The notes under the pieces are model-generated. The model was not told the origin of the DNA and made no database searches. It saw only the letters and a list, made by a program, of their open reading frames with translations. The translations under genes and the position numbers were made by a program. Shown here in pieces: positions 16,731-25,805 of a stretch of DNA of 64,000 nt; within the stretch, counting starts at the first letter, position 1, and every line of letters begins with the position of its first letter. Source of the DNA: JAIQFL01 sp035295745 (lineage in GTDB: Bacteria > Acidobacteriota > Terriglobia > Bryobacterales > Bryobacteraceae); NCBI GenBank assembly GCA_035295745.1, contig DATGIL010000054.1, positions 101,731 to 165,730 of the forward strand. Reading direction: 5' to 3'.

Positions 16731-17434
16731 AAAATACAATGAATAGACTTCAACAGATAGCATTGCGATCGGCTCTTCCCCTAGTCCTGGTGATGGCAGC
16801 GATGCCGGCAACGATGCGGGCGGGAGATCTCTCCACGTATCGGACTTTTCGGCTGGGGATGGACCTCGCCACGGTCGCCAAACAGACCGGCACAAACCCG
16901 TCTCTAGTAAAGGTGATCCATAGCCGCCCGGCTCTGATCCAGGAACTGGAATGGCACCCCCAACCTCTGGGCGCCAGTGCTCAAACCGATCCTGCCAAGA
17001 ACGTGGTCTTCAGCTTCTACAATGGCGAGCTTTATCGCATCGGGGTTGACTATGACCGTTATGAAACCGAGGGGTTGACAGTCGACGATTACGTAGATGC
17101 GATCTCGACAGCGTATGGGCCCGCCACCAGACCTCCCGCTCCGGCCAAACGGTCGGCCGGCGGTTACGGCGACCCGGATGAGACCGTTGCGCAATGGCAG
17201 GACTCCGAGCATCGTTTCGACCTGATTCGCGATTCCTACGGCCCCACCTTCAAGCTGGTTGGCGTTACTAAGACATTGGAAGAGTCGGCCAAGGCTGCCA
17301 ATCTGGAGGCGAAACGGCTCGATGATCAGGAAGCGCCGCAAAGAGATGCCGCGCGGCTGGCGAGTGATGAAGCCACAGCCAAAGCCAAGTTGGACAAGGC
17401 GAGGCTTCTGAATAAACCCAAGTTTCGTCCATAA
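16727..17434 (+). CDS. Secreted hypothetical protein with C-terminal charged helix
   Basis: 235 residues with an N-terminal signal peptide (IALRSALPLVLVMAAMPATMRA). The central part (YRTFRLGMDLATVAKQTG, NVVFSFYNGELYRIGVDYDRYETEGLT, DDYVDAISTAYG, DLIRDSYGPTFKLVGV) is alpha/beta and looks like a conserved periplasmic domain. Residues 185-235 form a charged helix rich in Glu, Lys and Ala. No family is recognised. ATGA overlap with the SYLF gene indicates coupled expression. Confidence 0.7.
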   Translation: MKNTMNRLQQIALRSALPLVLVMAAMPATMRAGDLSTYRTFRLGMDLATVAKQTGTNPSLVKVIHSRPALIQELEWHPQPLGASAQTDPAKNVVFSFYNGELYRIGVDYDRYETEGLTVDDYVDAISTAYGPATRPPAPAKRSAGGYGDPDETVAQWQDSEHRFDLIRDSYGPTFKLVGVTKTLEESAKAANLEAKRLDDQEAPQRDAARLASDEATAKAKLDKARLLNKPKFRP

Positions 17435-17475
17435 GTCCGAGCTTTAACGAGATGCCAAACGAAGGAGTTCACAAT

Positions 17476-17688
17476 ATGACGAACGATCAACCTGCTGGCC
17501 TTACCTTTCACGAAGGTGACGAAGTGGTATTGGCCCTCGGTACGTACCAGGGCACTTTGGGAGTCTTTCTGCGGCTCAAAGAGGATATCAACTGGGCGGA
17601 TATTCGGGAGCGCAATGGCGAGATTCATAGCCACCCCGTGGTATGGCTGGCTCATTCCCCAACCGCAACCCCTGGTTCGGTGAATTAA
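17476..17688 (+). CDS. Small conserved-looking protein upstream of groES
   Basis: 70 residues from the ATG at 17476, which has GAAGGAG 8 nt upstream; an ATG 24 nt earlier has no such site. The sequence (FHEGDEVVLALGTYQGTLGVFLRL, WADIRERNGEIHSHPVVWLAHS) reads as a small beta barrel with a KOW-like VVLALGTYQGTLGVF turn. It may bind nucleic acid or protein, but no function is known to me. It starts 42 bp after the preceding gene and ends 6 bp before the next one. Confidence 0.7.
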   Translation: MTNDQPAGLTFHEGDEVVLALGTYQGTLGVFLRLKEDINWADIRERNGEIHSHPVVWLAHSPTATPGSVN

Positions 17689-17694
17689 GGTCCT

Positions 17695-18072
17695 ATGGCC
17701 GACACAATCATCGCCGGGACCATACGGGTTCAGGAAGACACTCAGTTGCCGGGATCCCTGCTTCACGCCGGGTCTGATTCGAATGGGTGGGCTATGGTTG
17801 ACGGAACCAGCTCAGCATTCGAGAAGGCTCTGCAGGATGCCGGATTGACGTTTTTCTTCATGGCAGGCGAGATCAAGACAACGGTGTTCGGATTTGACCG
17901 GCAAAAGGCGCTGGCTTCCGCGATGAAACGACTCATCACGAACGTGAAATCGCAGCACTGCAACAGCATTGAGATTACGCGGGTCACGGACGGTTCCTTC
18001 TTACGTGTGCCCTGCGTGAGTGTGTACGCTCACCCGCGCCACGTTCAGGAAGGCACGCGGTTTTCGGGCTAG
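17695..18072 (+). CDS. Hypothetical protein, 125 aa
   Basis: A soluble alpha/beta protein without a signal peptide: MADTIIAGTIRVQEDTQLP, NGWAMVDGTSSAFEKALQDAG, FFFMAGEIKTTVFGFDRQKALASAMKRL, NSIEITRVTDGSFLRVPCVSVYAHPRHVQEG. I do not recognise the family. It lies 6 bp after the small gene at 17476 and 58 bp before groES. A hairpin with a T-rich tail separates it from groES, so the chaperonin genes may have their own promoter. Confidence 0.65.
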   Translation: MADTIIAGTIRVQEDTQLPGSLLHAGSDSNGWAMVDGTSSAFEKALQDAGLTFFFMAGEIKTTVFGFDRQKALASAMKRLITNVKSQHCNSIEITRVTDGSFLRVPCVSVYAHPRHVQEGTRFSG

Positions 18073-18085
18073 CGCGATCTTGCGG

Positions 18086-18103
18086 CCGCTACGCTTTTAG
18101 CGG
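18086..18103 (+). terminator. Hairpin with T-rich tail before groES
   Basis: CCGCTA and TAGCGG form a 6-bp stem with a 6-nt loop, followed by AATTCATTTCTTT. It could terminate the upstream genes or act as a leader hairpin for groES. No CIRCE repeat is present in the 58-bp gap. Confidence 0.4.
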
Positions 18104-18130
18104 AATTCATTTCTTTGAGGAGACAGCATC

Positions 18131-18448
18131 ATGCAGATTCGACCTTTATATGACCGCATCGTGGTGAAGCGGATCGAGGAACAGGAAACCACGCGCAACG
18201 GCATCGTCATTCCGGATTCGGCCAAGGAAAAGCCCCAGGAAGGCGAAGTAATGGCGATAGGAAAAGGTAAACGACTCGAGGATGGCACAATCGTGCCGCC
18301 CGATGTCAAAACCGGCGACCGCATTCTGTTCGGTAAGTATTCGGGCAACGAGATCAAGCTCGACGGTACGGACTACATCATCATGCGAGAGGATGATGTC
18401 CTCGGCGTTTTGGCGCCAGCCTCCAAAGCACTCTCGAAGGCAAGTTAA
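18131..18448 (+). CDS. groES: Co-chaperonin GroES
   Basis: 105 residues, the normal length plus a short tail. Diagnostic segments are MQIRPLYDRIVVKR, the mobile loop EEQETTRNGIVIPDSAKEKP, GEVMAIGKG and the base strands GDRILFGKYSGNEIKLDG. It caps the GroEL ring in the cytoplasm during ATP-driven folding. TTGAGGAGACAGCATC provides a strong ribosome binding site. It precedes groEL by 30 bp. The C-terminal VLAPASKALSKAS extends slightly beyond typical GroES. Confidence 0.97.
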   Translation: MQIRPLYDRIVVKRIEEQETTRNGIVIPDSAKEKPQEGEVMAIGKGKRLEDGTIVPPDVKTGDRILFGKYSGNEIKLDGTDYIIMREDDVLGVLAPASKALSKAS

Positions 18449-18478
18449 CGCAGAATCCGAAGCAACCAGGAGACATCC

Positions 18479-20065
<1,587 letters not shown>

Positions 20066-20072
20066 GTCTGGG

Positions 20073-20306
20073 ATGAACAAGAGACTGGCAAAGCGCCACA
20101 AGCGGCAGGTCGCCCGCGAGAAGCACAAGGTCAGGCTTTCGGGTCCTGATGTGAGAACCCCGGAGCAGCTAGCAGCAGCGCGGGAGGCCAGCCGCGCTGT
20201 GTCCGGGAGGTCCAACGCGCCGCATCTGCATTACTCCGCGAGGCCGGCTCGAAATCCCGCCGCTCCCACCGTGCCGGATGCAGAGAGAGACGTGGGTGGA
20301 ATGTGA
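20073..20306 (+). CDS. Small basic protein downstream of groEL
   Basis: 77 residues from ATG 20073 (AGGGGAATAGG upstream). It is very rich in Lys, Arg and Ala (MNKRLAKRHKRQVAREKHKVRL, TPEQLAAAREASRAVSGRS). It starts 8 bp after groEL and overlaps the next start by 4 bp. The N-terminal basic helix could contact nucleic acid. No family is recognised. Confidence 0.55.
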   Translation: MNKRLAKRHKRQVAREKHKVRLSGPDVRTPEQLAAAREASRAVSGRSNAPHLHYSARPARNPAAPTVPDAERDVGGM

Positions 20307-20494
20307 TGCGCGCCAAAGTGAACCTGTTCACTTCACGTTGCCCGCATTGCAGGTCCATCGACTTCCGAGCGGTCGGCACTCGAAACGCCATGGAGGCCGC
20401 TTTCCACTGGCTCCTGCAGCCGTGTCACTGCGATCTTTGCGGTCAACGCTTCTTTCTGCTCCGCTGGCGCCCGGTCGTCGTAAACACAGCGTAG
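20303..20494 (+). CDS. Small zinc-ribbon protein
   Basis: 63 residues with two Cys pairs, CPHC and CDLC (CHCDLCGQRFFLLRW), spaced as a zinc ribbon. There is no other domain. The start overlaps the preceding stop (ATGTGATG), so it belongs to the groES-groEL transcript. A nucleic-acid- or protein-binding adaptor is plausible but unproven. Confidence 0.55.
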   Translation: MMRAKVNLFTSRCPHCRSIDFRAVGTRNAMEAAFHWLLQPCHCDLCGQRFFLLRWRPVVVNTA

Positions 20495-20686
20495 GCGAGC
20501 TGCGTTTGACCTGCCGCTCGAAGAGGTCCGAAGAGATAAGGGTCAACTACTGGCCCGCTCGCCGTCCCGCTTGGTCGCCCGATCAAAAAGGGCCTGCGAG
20601 CGCCGATTGGTGCGGGGATGCCCAATTGTCACTCATGACCTCTCCCGAGAGGAGGGCGCTACAGTCGCAGGTTTCGCGCACGTCTT

Positions 20687-21220
20687 TCATCTTCCTGCAA
20701 CCGCCAGATAGTTCTTCTTTATGGATTCAGCCAACGCGCGGGTCTCAGGTTTCCAACCCCGATATGGCGCCGCAAGAAAAATCAGCAAAGCGCCCTCACG
20801 GAAAAACTCGTAGCTGGTTCTTCCGGATTCCGTCACGACCACCAACTTGCGCTTCGACAGCAGACTCGCTGCCTGCCGCGCATCCGCCTCCGTTTTGAGC
20901 TCGAGCTGTTCCACATCCAGGCGCTCATCGTGGAACAACAGGTACGCGAAATAGTGGTTCTTCAGACCGGCGAAGTACCGTCGGTCAACGAATTTTCCGA
21001 GATCGTGTAGCAGGGCCGAAGTGTGATCGCATGGCGAGCTTTCGTCCACAAACTCCACCGGATCGCTGCCCGCAATCGATTTCTCAATCGCGGCCCGCAA
21101 GGAATTGGAACTGCCGGCCTCTTTCTGTATGCATTGCTCAATCTTGACGGCTCTCTGCGCACGCGCCTGCAGGGGCGCCAGGATCAAGACGGTTAGAACG
21201 GGAGCAAGGGGTGATGTCAT
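20687..21220 (-). CDS. Exported hypothetical protein beside the L,D-transpeptidase-like gene
   Basis: 177 residues from the ATG at 21220, which begins a signal peptide (MTSPLAPVLTVLILAPLQARA). An ATG at 21259 would add 13 residues and overlap the upstream gene by 11 bp. The mature part is helical then alpha/beta (SSNSLRAAIEKSIAGS, HTSALLHDLGKFVDRRYFAGL, ARQAASLLSKRKLVVVTESG, EGALLIFLAAPYRGWKPETRA). No family is recognised. It lies just downstream of the YkuD-like gene, so the two probably form a pair; a periplasmic partner or immunity-type role is possible. Confidence 0.6.
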   Translation of the reverse strand: MTSPLAPVLTVLILAPLQARAQRAVKIEQCIQKEAGSSNSLRAAIEKSIAGSDPVEFVDESSPCDHTSALLHDLGKFVDRRYFAGLKNHYFAYLLFHDERLDVEQLELKTEADARQAASLLSKRKLVVVTESGRTSYEFFREGALLIFLAAPYRGWKPETRALAESIKKNYLAVAGR

Positions 21221-21248
21221 GATGGTCACTGCAGTGCCGTGGAACCGG

Positions 21249-21932
21249 TCATTCGCCAAAAAGGTCCTTCCGTTTGACTTTGCGCGTCAGCTTTTTCTTG
21301 ATGTCCGGGGCGTCCGCCTGTTTCATCTCGATCACCAGCTTGCGGTTGCTCACCAGGTCTTTGATCGCGGCGTCCGACTTCGCAACCATCTGCGGAGTGG
21401 GTTTCGTGCCGGCTGTATCGCTGGATTTGATCGCCGCATATTGGGACGAACCAGAAAGGGATGCGATCTTCAGCTTGAAGAAGTTGAAATTGCCAATGAT
21501 TTCGATGCAACCCGCCGAGCCAAATCCCACGTCGTCCAGGGTCTCCGGACCCCCATGGATGTAGAAGGCACCTTGCATCACGATCGCACCATGGAAAGTG
21601 GAGTGGCGATTGTGAATCTCGTAATCGGCGAGATAGGTGGAAACCGTAATCGTCCTTGCACTCGACAGTCCGGCGCTTAACCAACCCCGTGCGCCGTATT
21701 CCGTATCGGGCTTCTTGGGATCATTGTAATACGGCATAAATCGAGGAGCTTGGAATTCGAATTTCTGGTCCGCCCCATCGTCGTCTTTGCCCGAAACGAC
21801 CAGCTGGTACACCGGCACTTCGTAAAGCTCGATCCAGTTCTGGTCCGTAAAGGAATCTTCGGGATAGGAGCGGGCCTCGTACTTGCCAACCACTTTGGCA
21901 CTGACGAGGATTTCCACTTTCCTGAGAGCCAT
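21249..21932 (-). CDS. L,D-transpeptidase (YkuD)-like protein
   Basis: 227 residues, no signal peptide. The central segment YIHGG...GSAGCIEI has a His (126) and Cys (142) exactly 16 residues apart, as in the YkuD motif HGT...SHGC, with the nucleophilic Cys kept and the usual SHGC His replaced by Ala. Residues 1-90 (VEILVSAKVVGKYEA, WIELYEVPVYQLVVSGKDDDG, FEFQAPRFMPYY) resemble a beta domain placing a peptide substrate. The C-terminus is a Lys-rich helix (KKKLTRKVKRKDLFGE). The lack of an export signal is odd for cell-wall cross-linking and recalls secreted transpeptidase effectors. Assignment rests on the motif only. Confidence 0.55.
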   Translation of the reverse strand: MALRKVEILVSAKVVGKYEARSYPEDSFTDQNWIELYEVPVYQLVVSGKDDDGADQKFEFQAPRFMPYYNDPKKPDTEYGARGWLSAGLSSARTITVSTYLADYEIHNRHSTFHGAIVMQGAFYIHGGPETLDDVGFGSAGCIEIIGNFNFFKLKIASLSGSSQYAAIKSSDTAGTKPTPQMVAKSDAAIKDLVSNRKLVIEMKQADAPDIKKKLTRKVKRKDLFGE

Positions 21933-22263
21933 CTGTGCGCCTCCAGCCAGGAGAAATCACTGATAATTACACCAAGCGAAACTTCATCTGGAAAAGGTAC
22001 GAAGTGGCGCCGGCGAATAGTTGAAGACCTTTTTGCGGATTGGTACTATCCGACCCCGAGGTGCGGCCTTCGGTTTGCCGCCCCTGGGCAGACTACGATC
22101 AACCAGGCAACCGCCGGGCGAGCGCTTCCCGCCCGCGCCATTCTTGGTTGCCGGAACGTCGGTTGGGTAGCATTCTGCGACGGCAGCTGCACAGGCCGCG
22201 GATATCGCCGTGGTGACTACGATTACCAAGTGTTTTCTGTGCCGAATCGAGATCTCGCCCCGG
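21933..22263. other. Intergenic stretch with no supported feature
   Basis: Between the divergent transpeptidase-like gene and the BlaR1 remnant. No frame shows a domain, and no strong promoter or repeat is visible. It may hold the eroded N-terminal part of the remnant that follows. Confidence 0.5.
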
Positions 22264-22740
22264 ATGTCCGCCTCAAAAACCGACAGCCAGTTTCCTGTGA
22301 TCCTGTTGGCTGTCTGGCTCGGCGGCGTCATATTCGGGCCTGCCTTCTGGGTTCCGGTTCCGGTGCTTCGGCAGATTCGAGCCGTGTGAAGTGCGGCGAC
22401 ACCCCTGCATCGCAGTCTGCCGATTCCCGTGTTTTCATCCTCAGCACGCTTGGAACCGGGTGTCTTCGGATACTCAAGCCGATCTTAATCCTCCCGCAAG
22501 GTACCAAGCACCTGACGCCGCCGCTGTTAGAAGCTGTTCTTCCCCCCGAACTGCCACTTCCGCCGCACAGACAATCTCACCGTAGCGGTACACATTGTGG
22601 AAACCATCTTCTGGTTTCACCCCATAGTCTGGTGGATCCGCAGGCAGTTGCTGCTGGAGAGGGAGCGCGCTTGCGACGAACACGTGTTAAAGGCTGTGGG
22701 CGATTCCCACGTCGGTCGGAGTATCGCAGCGCGAGTTTGG
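22264..22740 (+). pseudogene. Frameshifted BlaR1/MecR1-like M56 peptidase remnant
   Basis: Pieces in different plus-strand frames line up with an M56 antirepressor peptidase. The first is a membrane segment VILLAVWLGGVIFGPAFWV (frame broken after it). Next comes LEPGVFGYS, then PILILPQGTKHLTPPLLEAVL, then the downstream helix ETIFWFHPIVWWIRRQLLLE and RERACDEHVLKAVG. The zinc motif expected as AHELCH after EAVL reads PPELPL, and at least two frameshifts are needed to join the parts. The gene stops abruptly near 22720. No BlaI repressor gene is adjacent. Confidence 0.75.
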
Positions 22741-22767
22741 TTTCCGTACGGGTTTCCTTTCCGTACG
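22741..22767. repeat. Direct repeat TTTCCGTACG upstream of the copper monooxygenase
   Basis: TTTCCGTACG occurs at 22741-22750 and 22758-22767, a 17-bp period. Each copy contains the palindrome CGTACG. The pair ends 45 bp before the 22813 start and may be an operator. Confidence 0.35.
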
Positions 22768-22812
22768 AGTCCACTGGCTATGCAAGAATAGTGCAGACAA
22801 GGAGATGAACAT

Positions 22813-24102
22813 ATGGGATGCCGCCGCGTGAACCGGTTCCTTTGGTCTGTGGCATTATTTCTGGGCAGCAGTTCGCTCATGCCGGCCCAGACGACGGGGA
22901 CCCCGGTTTTCTCGAAAGACATTGCACCGATCCTCTATCGACATTGCGCAAGCTGCCATCGCGCCGGCCAGATCGCACCCATGTCGCTGCTCTCCTACGA
23001 AGAGGTGCGTCCCTGGGCAGCGTCGATTCGGGAGAAGGTGGCGACGGGAGCGATGCCTCCGTGGCACTCCGCCGCTCCCACGGGTCAGTTTTCCAATGAC
23101 CGCCGGCTGAGTAATGCCGAGAAAGGGCTGATCTCACGATGGGTAGCCGGAGGCGCTCCGAAGGGCGACGTCAAAGACCTGCCGCCGGTACCTGTGTTTG
23201 CGGACGATTGGGAGATCGGGAAGCCAGATGCAGTGATCACGATGCCGGAGCCGTATGTGCTGCCCGCGCGCGGCACGATCGGCTATCAGAATGTCACAGT
23301 GCCGACGAACTTCACAGAGGACAAATGGATTCAGGCCATCGAAGTCCGGCCCGGCACACGAAGCGTGGTACACCACATCCTCGTCTTCGTGGTCGGGACA
23401 CGGCAGGGCCAAGCCTACACTCAGATCGTGCCGCAACAGCCGCCCCGTCCGCAAAACCCACCAAATCGACCATCAACCAGGAAGCCCGAATCGCTGATTG
23501 CAACGACCGCCCCAGGAACGAACGCCATGGTGTTTCCGCCCGGCACGGCGATGATGATTCCTGCAGGCGCCAGCCTTCGATTTCAGATTCACTACACAAC
23601 CAATGGCAAGGAGGTCAGCGACCAATCCAGTGTGGGTGTGATCTTTGCAAAGGAGCCGCCGGACAGGGAGATGCATACCAGCGCCTTTTTCAACCCGCAA
23701 CTGGTCTTGCCCGCCGGGGCTGCGGACGTAGCGGTGCCGACTGCCATCCAGTTCGATAAAGATGTGCACCTCACCGCGCTGTTCCCCCACACCCATCTGC
23801 GTGGAAAGAGCTGGGACTACAAGATCGTTTATCCGGATGGCCGTACGGAGACGGTGCTCCCCGTACCGCATTACGATTTCAATTGGCAGACGTACTATAT
23901 CTTCGCGACCCCGCTTACCGTTCCTAAGGGATCGAAGCTTGAGGCCGTTGCACACTACGACAACTCTGCCAATAACGCGTCGAATCCTGATCCCACGAAG
24001 GAAGTTCGCTGGGGTGAACAGACCTGGGATGAGATGCAGTATTCCGGCATCAATTACACTGTTGACGATGAGTCCCCGAAGCGTCCGACCAATAACCAAT
24101 GA
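22813..24102 (+). CDS. Cytochrome c-PHM-like copper monooxygenase fusion, exported
   Basis: 429 residues with AAGGAG upstream of the start. After a signal peptide comes a short cytochrome c domain (heme site CASCH, Cys45/Cys48/His49; Met of GQIAPMSLL as possible axial ligand). It is followed by a region like peptidylglycine alpha-hydroxylating monooxygenase. Copper ligands are visible in order: HH in VVHHILVFV, His in FQIHYTTNG, HTH in LFPHTHLRGKS and Met in WDEMQYSG. Family members use copper to hydroxylate C-H bonds; fusion to heme would provide electrons instead of ascorbate. Periplasmic. The substrate is unknown. Confidence 0.85.
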   Translation: MGCRRVNRFLWSVALFLGSSSLMPAQTTGTPVFSKDIAPILYRHCASCHRAGQIAPMSLLSYEEVRPWAASIREKVATGAMPPWHSAAPTGQFSNDRRLSNAEKGLISRWVAGGAPKGDVKDLPPVPVFADDWEIGKPDAVITMPEPYVLPARGTIGYQNVTVPTNFTEDKWIQAIEVRPGTRSVVHHILVFVVGTRQGQAYTQIVPQQPPRPQNPPNRPSTRKPESLIATTAPGTNAMVFPPGTAMMIPAGASLRFQIHYTTNGKEVSDQSSVGVIFAKEPPDREMHTSAFFNPQLVLPAGAADVAVPTAIQFDKDVHLTALFPHTHLRGKSWDYKIVYPDGRTETVLPVPHYDFNWQTYYIFATPLTVPKGSKLEAVAHYDNSANNASNPDPTKEVRWGEQTWDEMQYSGINYTVDDESPKRPTNNQ

Positions 24103-24131
24103 ACCGCGCCGAGGGTAAGGCCCTCGATCGA

Positions 24132-24290
24132 CCTGGAGTTGTTCGGATTGGAAGGCCGCCACTTGCTGACGATGGCGCTCGCCGCAATGCTGTTGAGTGG
24201 GATCGCGTGCACTGTGGGAGACATTCCGGCTCTACGTGATGCGCCCTTGCCTGCATGGGCGCCAGCGCAGACCTATTCCAGCCGGTAAGG
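24132..24290 (+). pseudogene. Possible C-terminal remnant of an ADOP-type permease
   Basis: The frame LFGLEGRHLLTMALAAMLLSGI followed by a segment ending DIPALRDA resembles the last membrane helix and the IPARRA-type end of acidobacterial ADOP permeases. No start codon, upstream membrane helices or MacB domain are present. The match is short and could be chance. Confidence 0.3.
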
Positions 24291-24526
24291 TGTAAATGGT
24301 CTTCCCTACCCCATGTCGACACACCTCAATGGGCGCAAGAGGTGCTCGACACCGTGAGTACCATTGTCGAGGAGAAACTGGTAACGCTCGACATGCGAAT
24401 ACTTGTAGGCTGACCATTCTGCCCCTCCTTATTCAGCGGTTCCATGTGAAGGCGCCTCAGTGCCCATCAGCACCCGCCACGCCCCGATTCAGTGCAGTTC
24501 TCGAGGTTTCTTCCGCGCGCCGTGCG
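24291..24526. other. Intergenic stretch, nothing supported
   Basis: Between the possible permease remnant and the convergent gene ending at 24527. Only low-quality overlapping frames are present; no hairpin with a T-run was found. Confidence 0.5.
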
Positions 24527-25501
24527 TTACGGGCAGCGGAATTGGTTATGGAGGTAGTCGTCAACGGTCCCCTTAGCGATGGCTGGCAGTAAGTTCGCGA
24601 CCGCCCTGAGGTGCGATTGGCGAAGTGCGGCCAAATCGCTCAGCAAGGTAGGTGAATTCGGGAGGTTTACCAGGTATTGATCTCCGTTGGGAAAGGCGCT
24701 CCAGTCATTGCCCGGAAAGGCTGCGCCGGCTGTCGCAACATTCGGATTGCCATGATTGTCCGGGGAATACGTCGCATCCGAAGTAGTGGTTACGGCTTGA
24801 TAGAGGCCGATCTCGAACTCAGATGTGGAAACCGAGCCGATCAAAAACAGCATCGAATTGGCAGATCCGAACGGGTTGAGAGGGATCTGGGTAAAGCCCG
24901 CGTTGTCGCCGGTCCAAAGGGCGGCATCAATGGTTCCGAGGTAGTTGAAGAAACTCTGGGCGTGTTCCCCGGTCAGATTTCCGTTCAGGGTCACCACCGC
25001 ATACGGAAGGGCGAAGTCGTACGGGTTATTTGGGTTATATTGCAGGCTGAACTGAGCTGTTCCGTCCTGGTTGAGCACGTAGCCCAAGGCGTTATTGAGC
25101 ACAAAGATATCGGACTGGCTTACGGCCAGGGGCCCCGAATCGACCAAGGCGAGGACGTACGACGGGTCGGTGACGCCCTGGAAACCGCCGGCCGAAACCT
25201 GGTACCGGGTGTTGGCTTGAGTCGCCGTAGTGATCGCTCGATGCGCCGATAGCGTGTCGATGACGTTATCGACGATATGGCATTCCCCGAGCAGTCGCTG
25301 GCTCCAAAGCGCCATGTTTGTGTATCCAAGACCCTCAATGGCTCCGAGATTGTCGGGGCCAACCACGGTTCCGCTGGGAATGGGCTCCGCCGATATGTAG
25401 GTTTGTGCCGTCGCCGGAAGGGCCACGGCGAGTAGGAAGAAAACCCAGATGGGTCGGTTTTCAGCACTCCACACACTCTTGTCTACAGGTTGTCTGGCCA
25501 T
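24527..25501 (-). CDS. Secreted protein of unknown function
   Basis: 324 residues. A signal peptide (RPIWVFFLLAVALPATAQ) is followed by an Asn/Thr/Ser-rich, largely beta mature part (GPDNLGAIEGLGYTNMALW, QANTRYQVSAGGFQGVTDPSY, YAVVTLNGNLTGEHAQSFFNYLG, SMLFLIGSVSTSEFEIGLYQAV). It has few charges, as expected for an exported surface or periplasmic protein. No family is recognised. The start at 25501 is supported by a perfect TATAAT 7 nt upstream, which predicts a leaderless message. It follows the phosphatase array on the same strand after a 304-bp gap. Confidence 0.65.
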   Translation of the reverse strand: MARQPVDKSVWSAENRPIWVFFLLAVALPATAQTYISAEPIPSGTVVGPDNLGAIEGLGYTNMALWSQRLLGECHIVDNVIDTLSAHRAITTATQANTRYQVSAGGFQGVTDPSYVLALVDSGPLAVSQSDIFVLNNALGYVLNQDGTAQFSLQYNPNNPYDFALPYAVVTLNGNLTGEHAQSFFNYLGTIDAALWTGDNAGFTQIPLNPFGSANSMLFLIGSVSTSEFEIGLYQAVTTTSDATYSPDNHGNPNVATAGAAFPGNDWSAFPNGDQYLVNLPNSPTLLSDLAALRQSHLRAVANLLPAIAKGTVDDYLHNQFRCP

Positions 25502-25508
25502 GGTCCCG

Positions 25509-25514
25509 ATTATA
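25509..25514 (-). promoter_or_regulatory. -10 box TATAAT placed for a leaderless transcript
   Basis: The minus strand reads TATATATAATCGGGACC directly before ATG. The TATAAT hexamer ends 7 nt from the start codon, so transcription would begin at about the A of ATG. No TTGACA-like -35 is clear. Confidence 0.45.
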
Positions 25515-25805
25515 TATAGACTTTGGTTCGGGGTTACCCGGATTCATCCGCCGCGATGGTGGCACTCGAGAGGGACCGCGGCGACCGATCAGCTGGATCG
25601 GAAAGCGGAGTCAGCCGCGGAGACCTGCGGACTCGGGGGCGGCCCGCGCTTCTTCGGAGTATCACCAGAGACGCCGCCAAGGGTGTCCGATTCGAACGTC
25701 ACGTCGTCGTGGCAATACCCTCTCCGCGAGCGTCTCGAACTCTTCCCGGCCTCGATTCCTGGTTGCGCGCCTTTGCTGGAACTGGCCATGGCGTGCATGG
25801 CGACG
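25515..25805. other. Spacer between the phosphatase array and the next gene
   Basis: Follows the last phosphatase stop. A 69-codon minus-strand frame (25589-25798) starts 8 bp after that stop, but its low-complexity Ser/Arg/Pro-rich translation and the absence of a well-spaced binding site make it unlikely to be a gene. CGCCATGCACGCCATGGC near 25790 forms short repeats. Confidence 0.5.

Noticed and set aside
18073..18130. CIRCE (HrcA operator) upstream of groES
   Set aside because: The inverted repeat TTAGCACTC-N9-GAGTGCTAA is absent; only an unrelated 6-bp hairpin is present.
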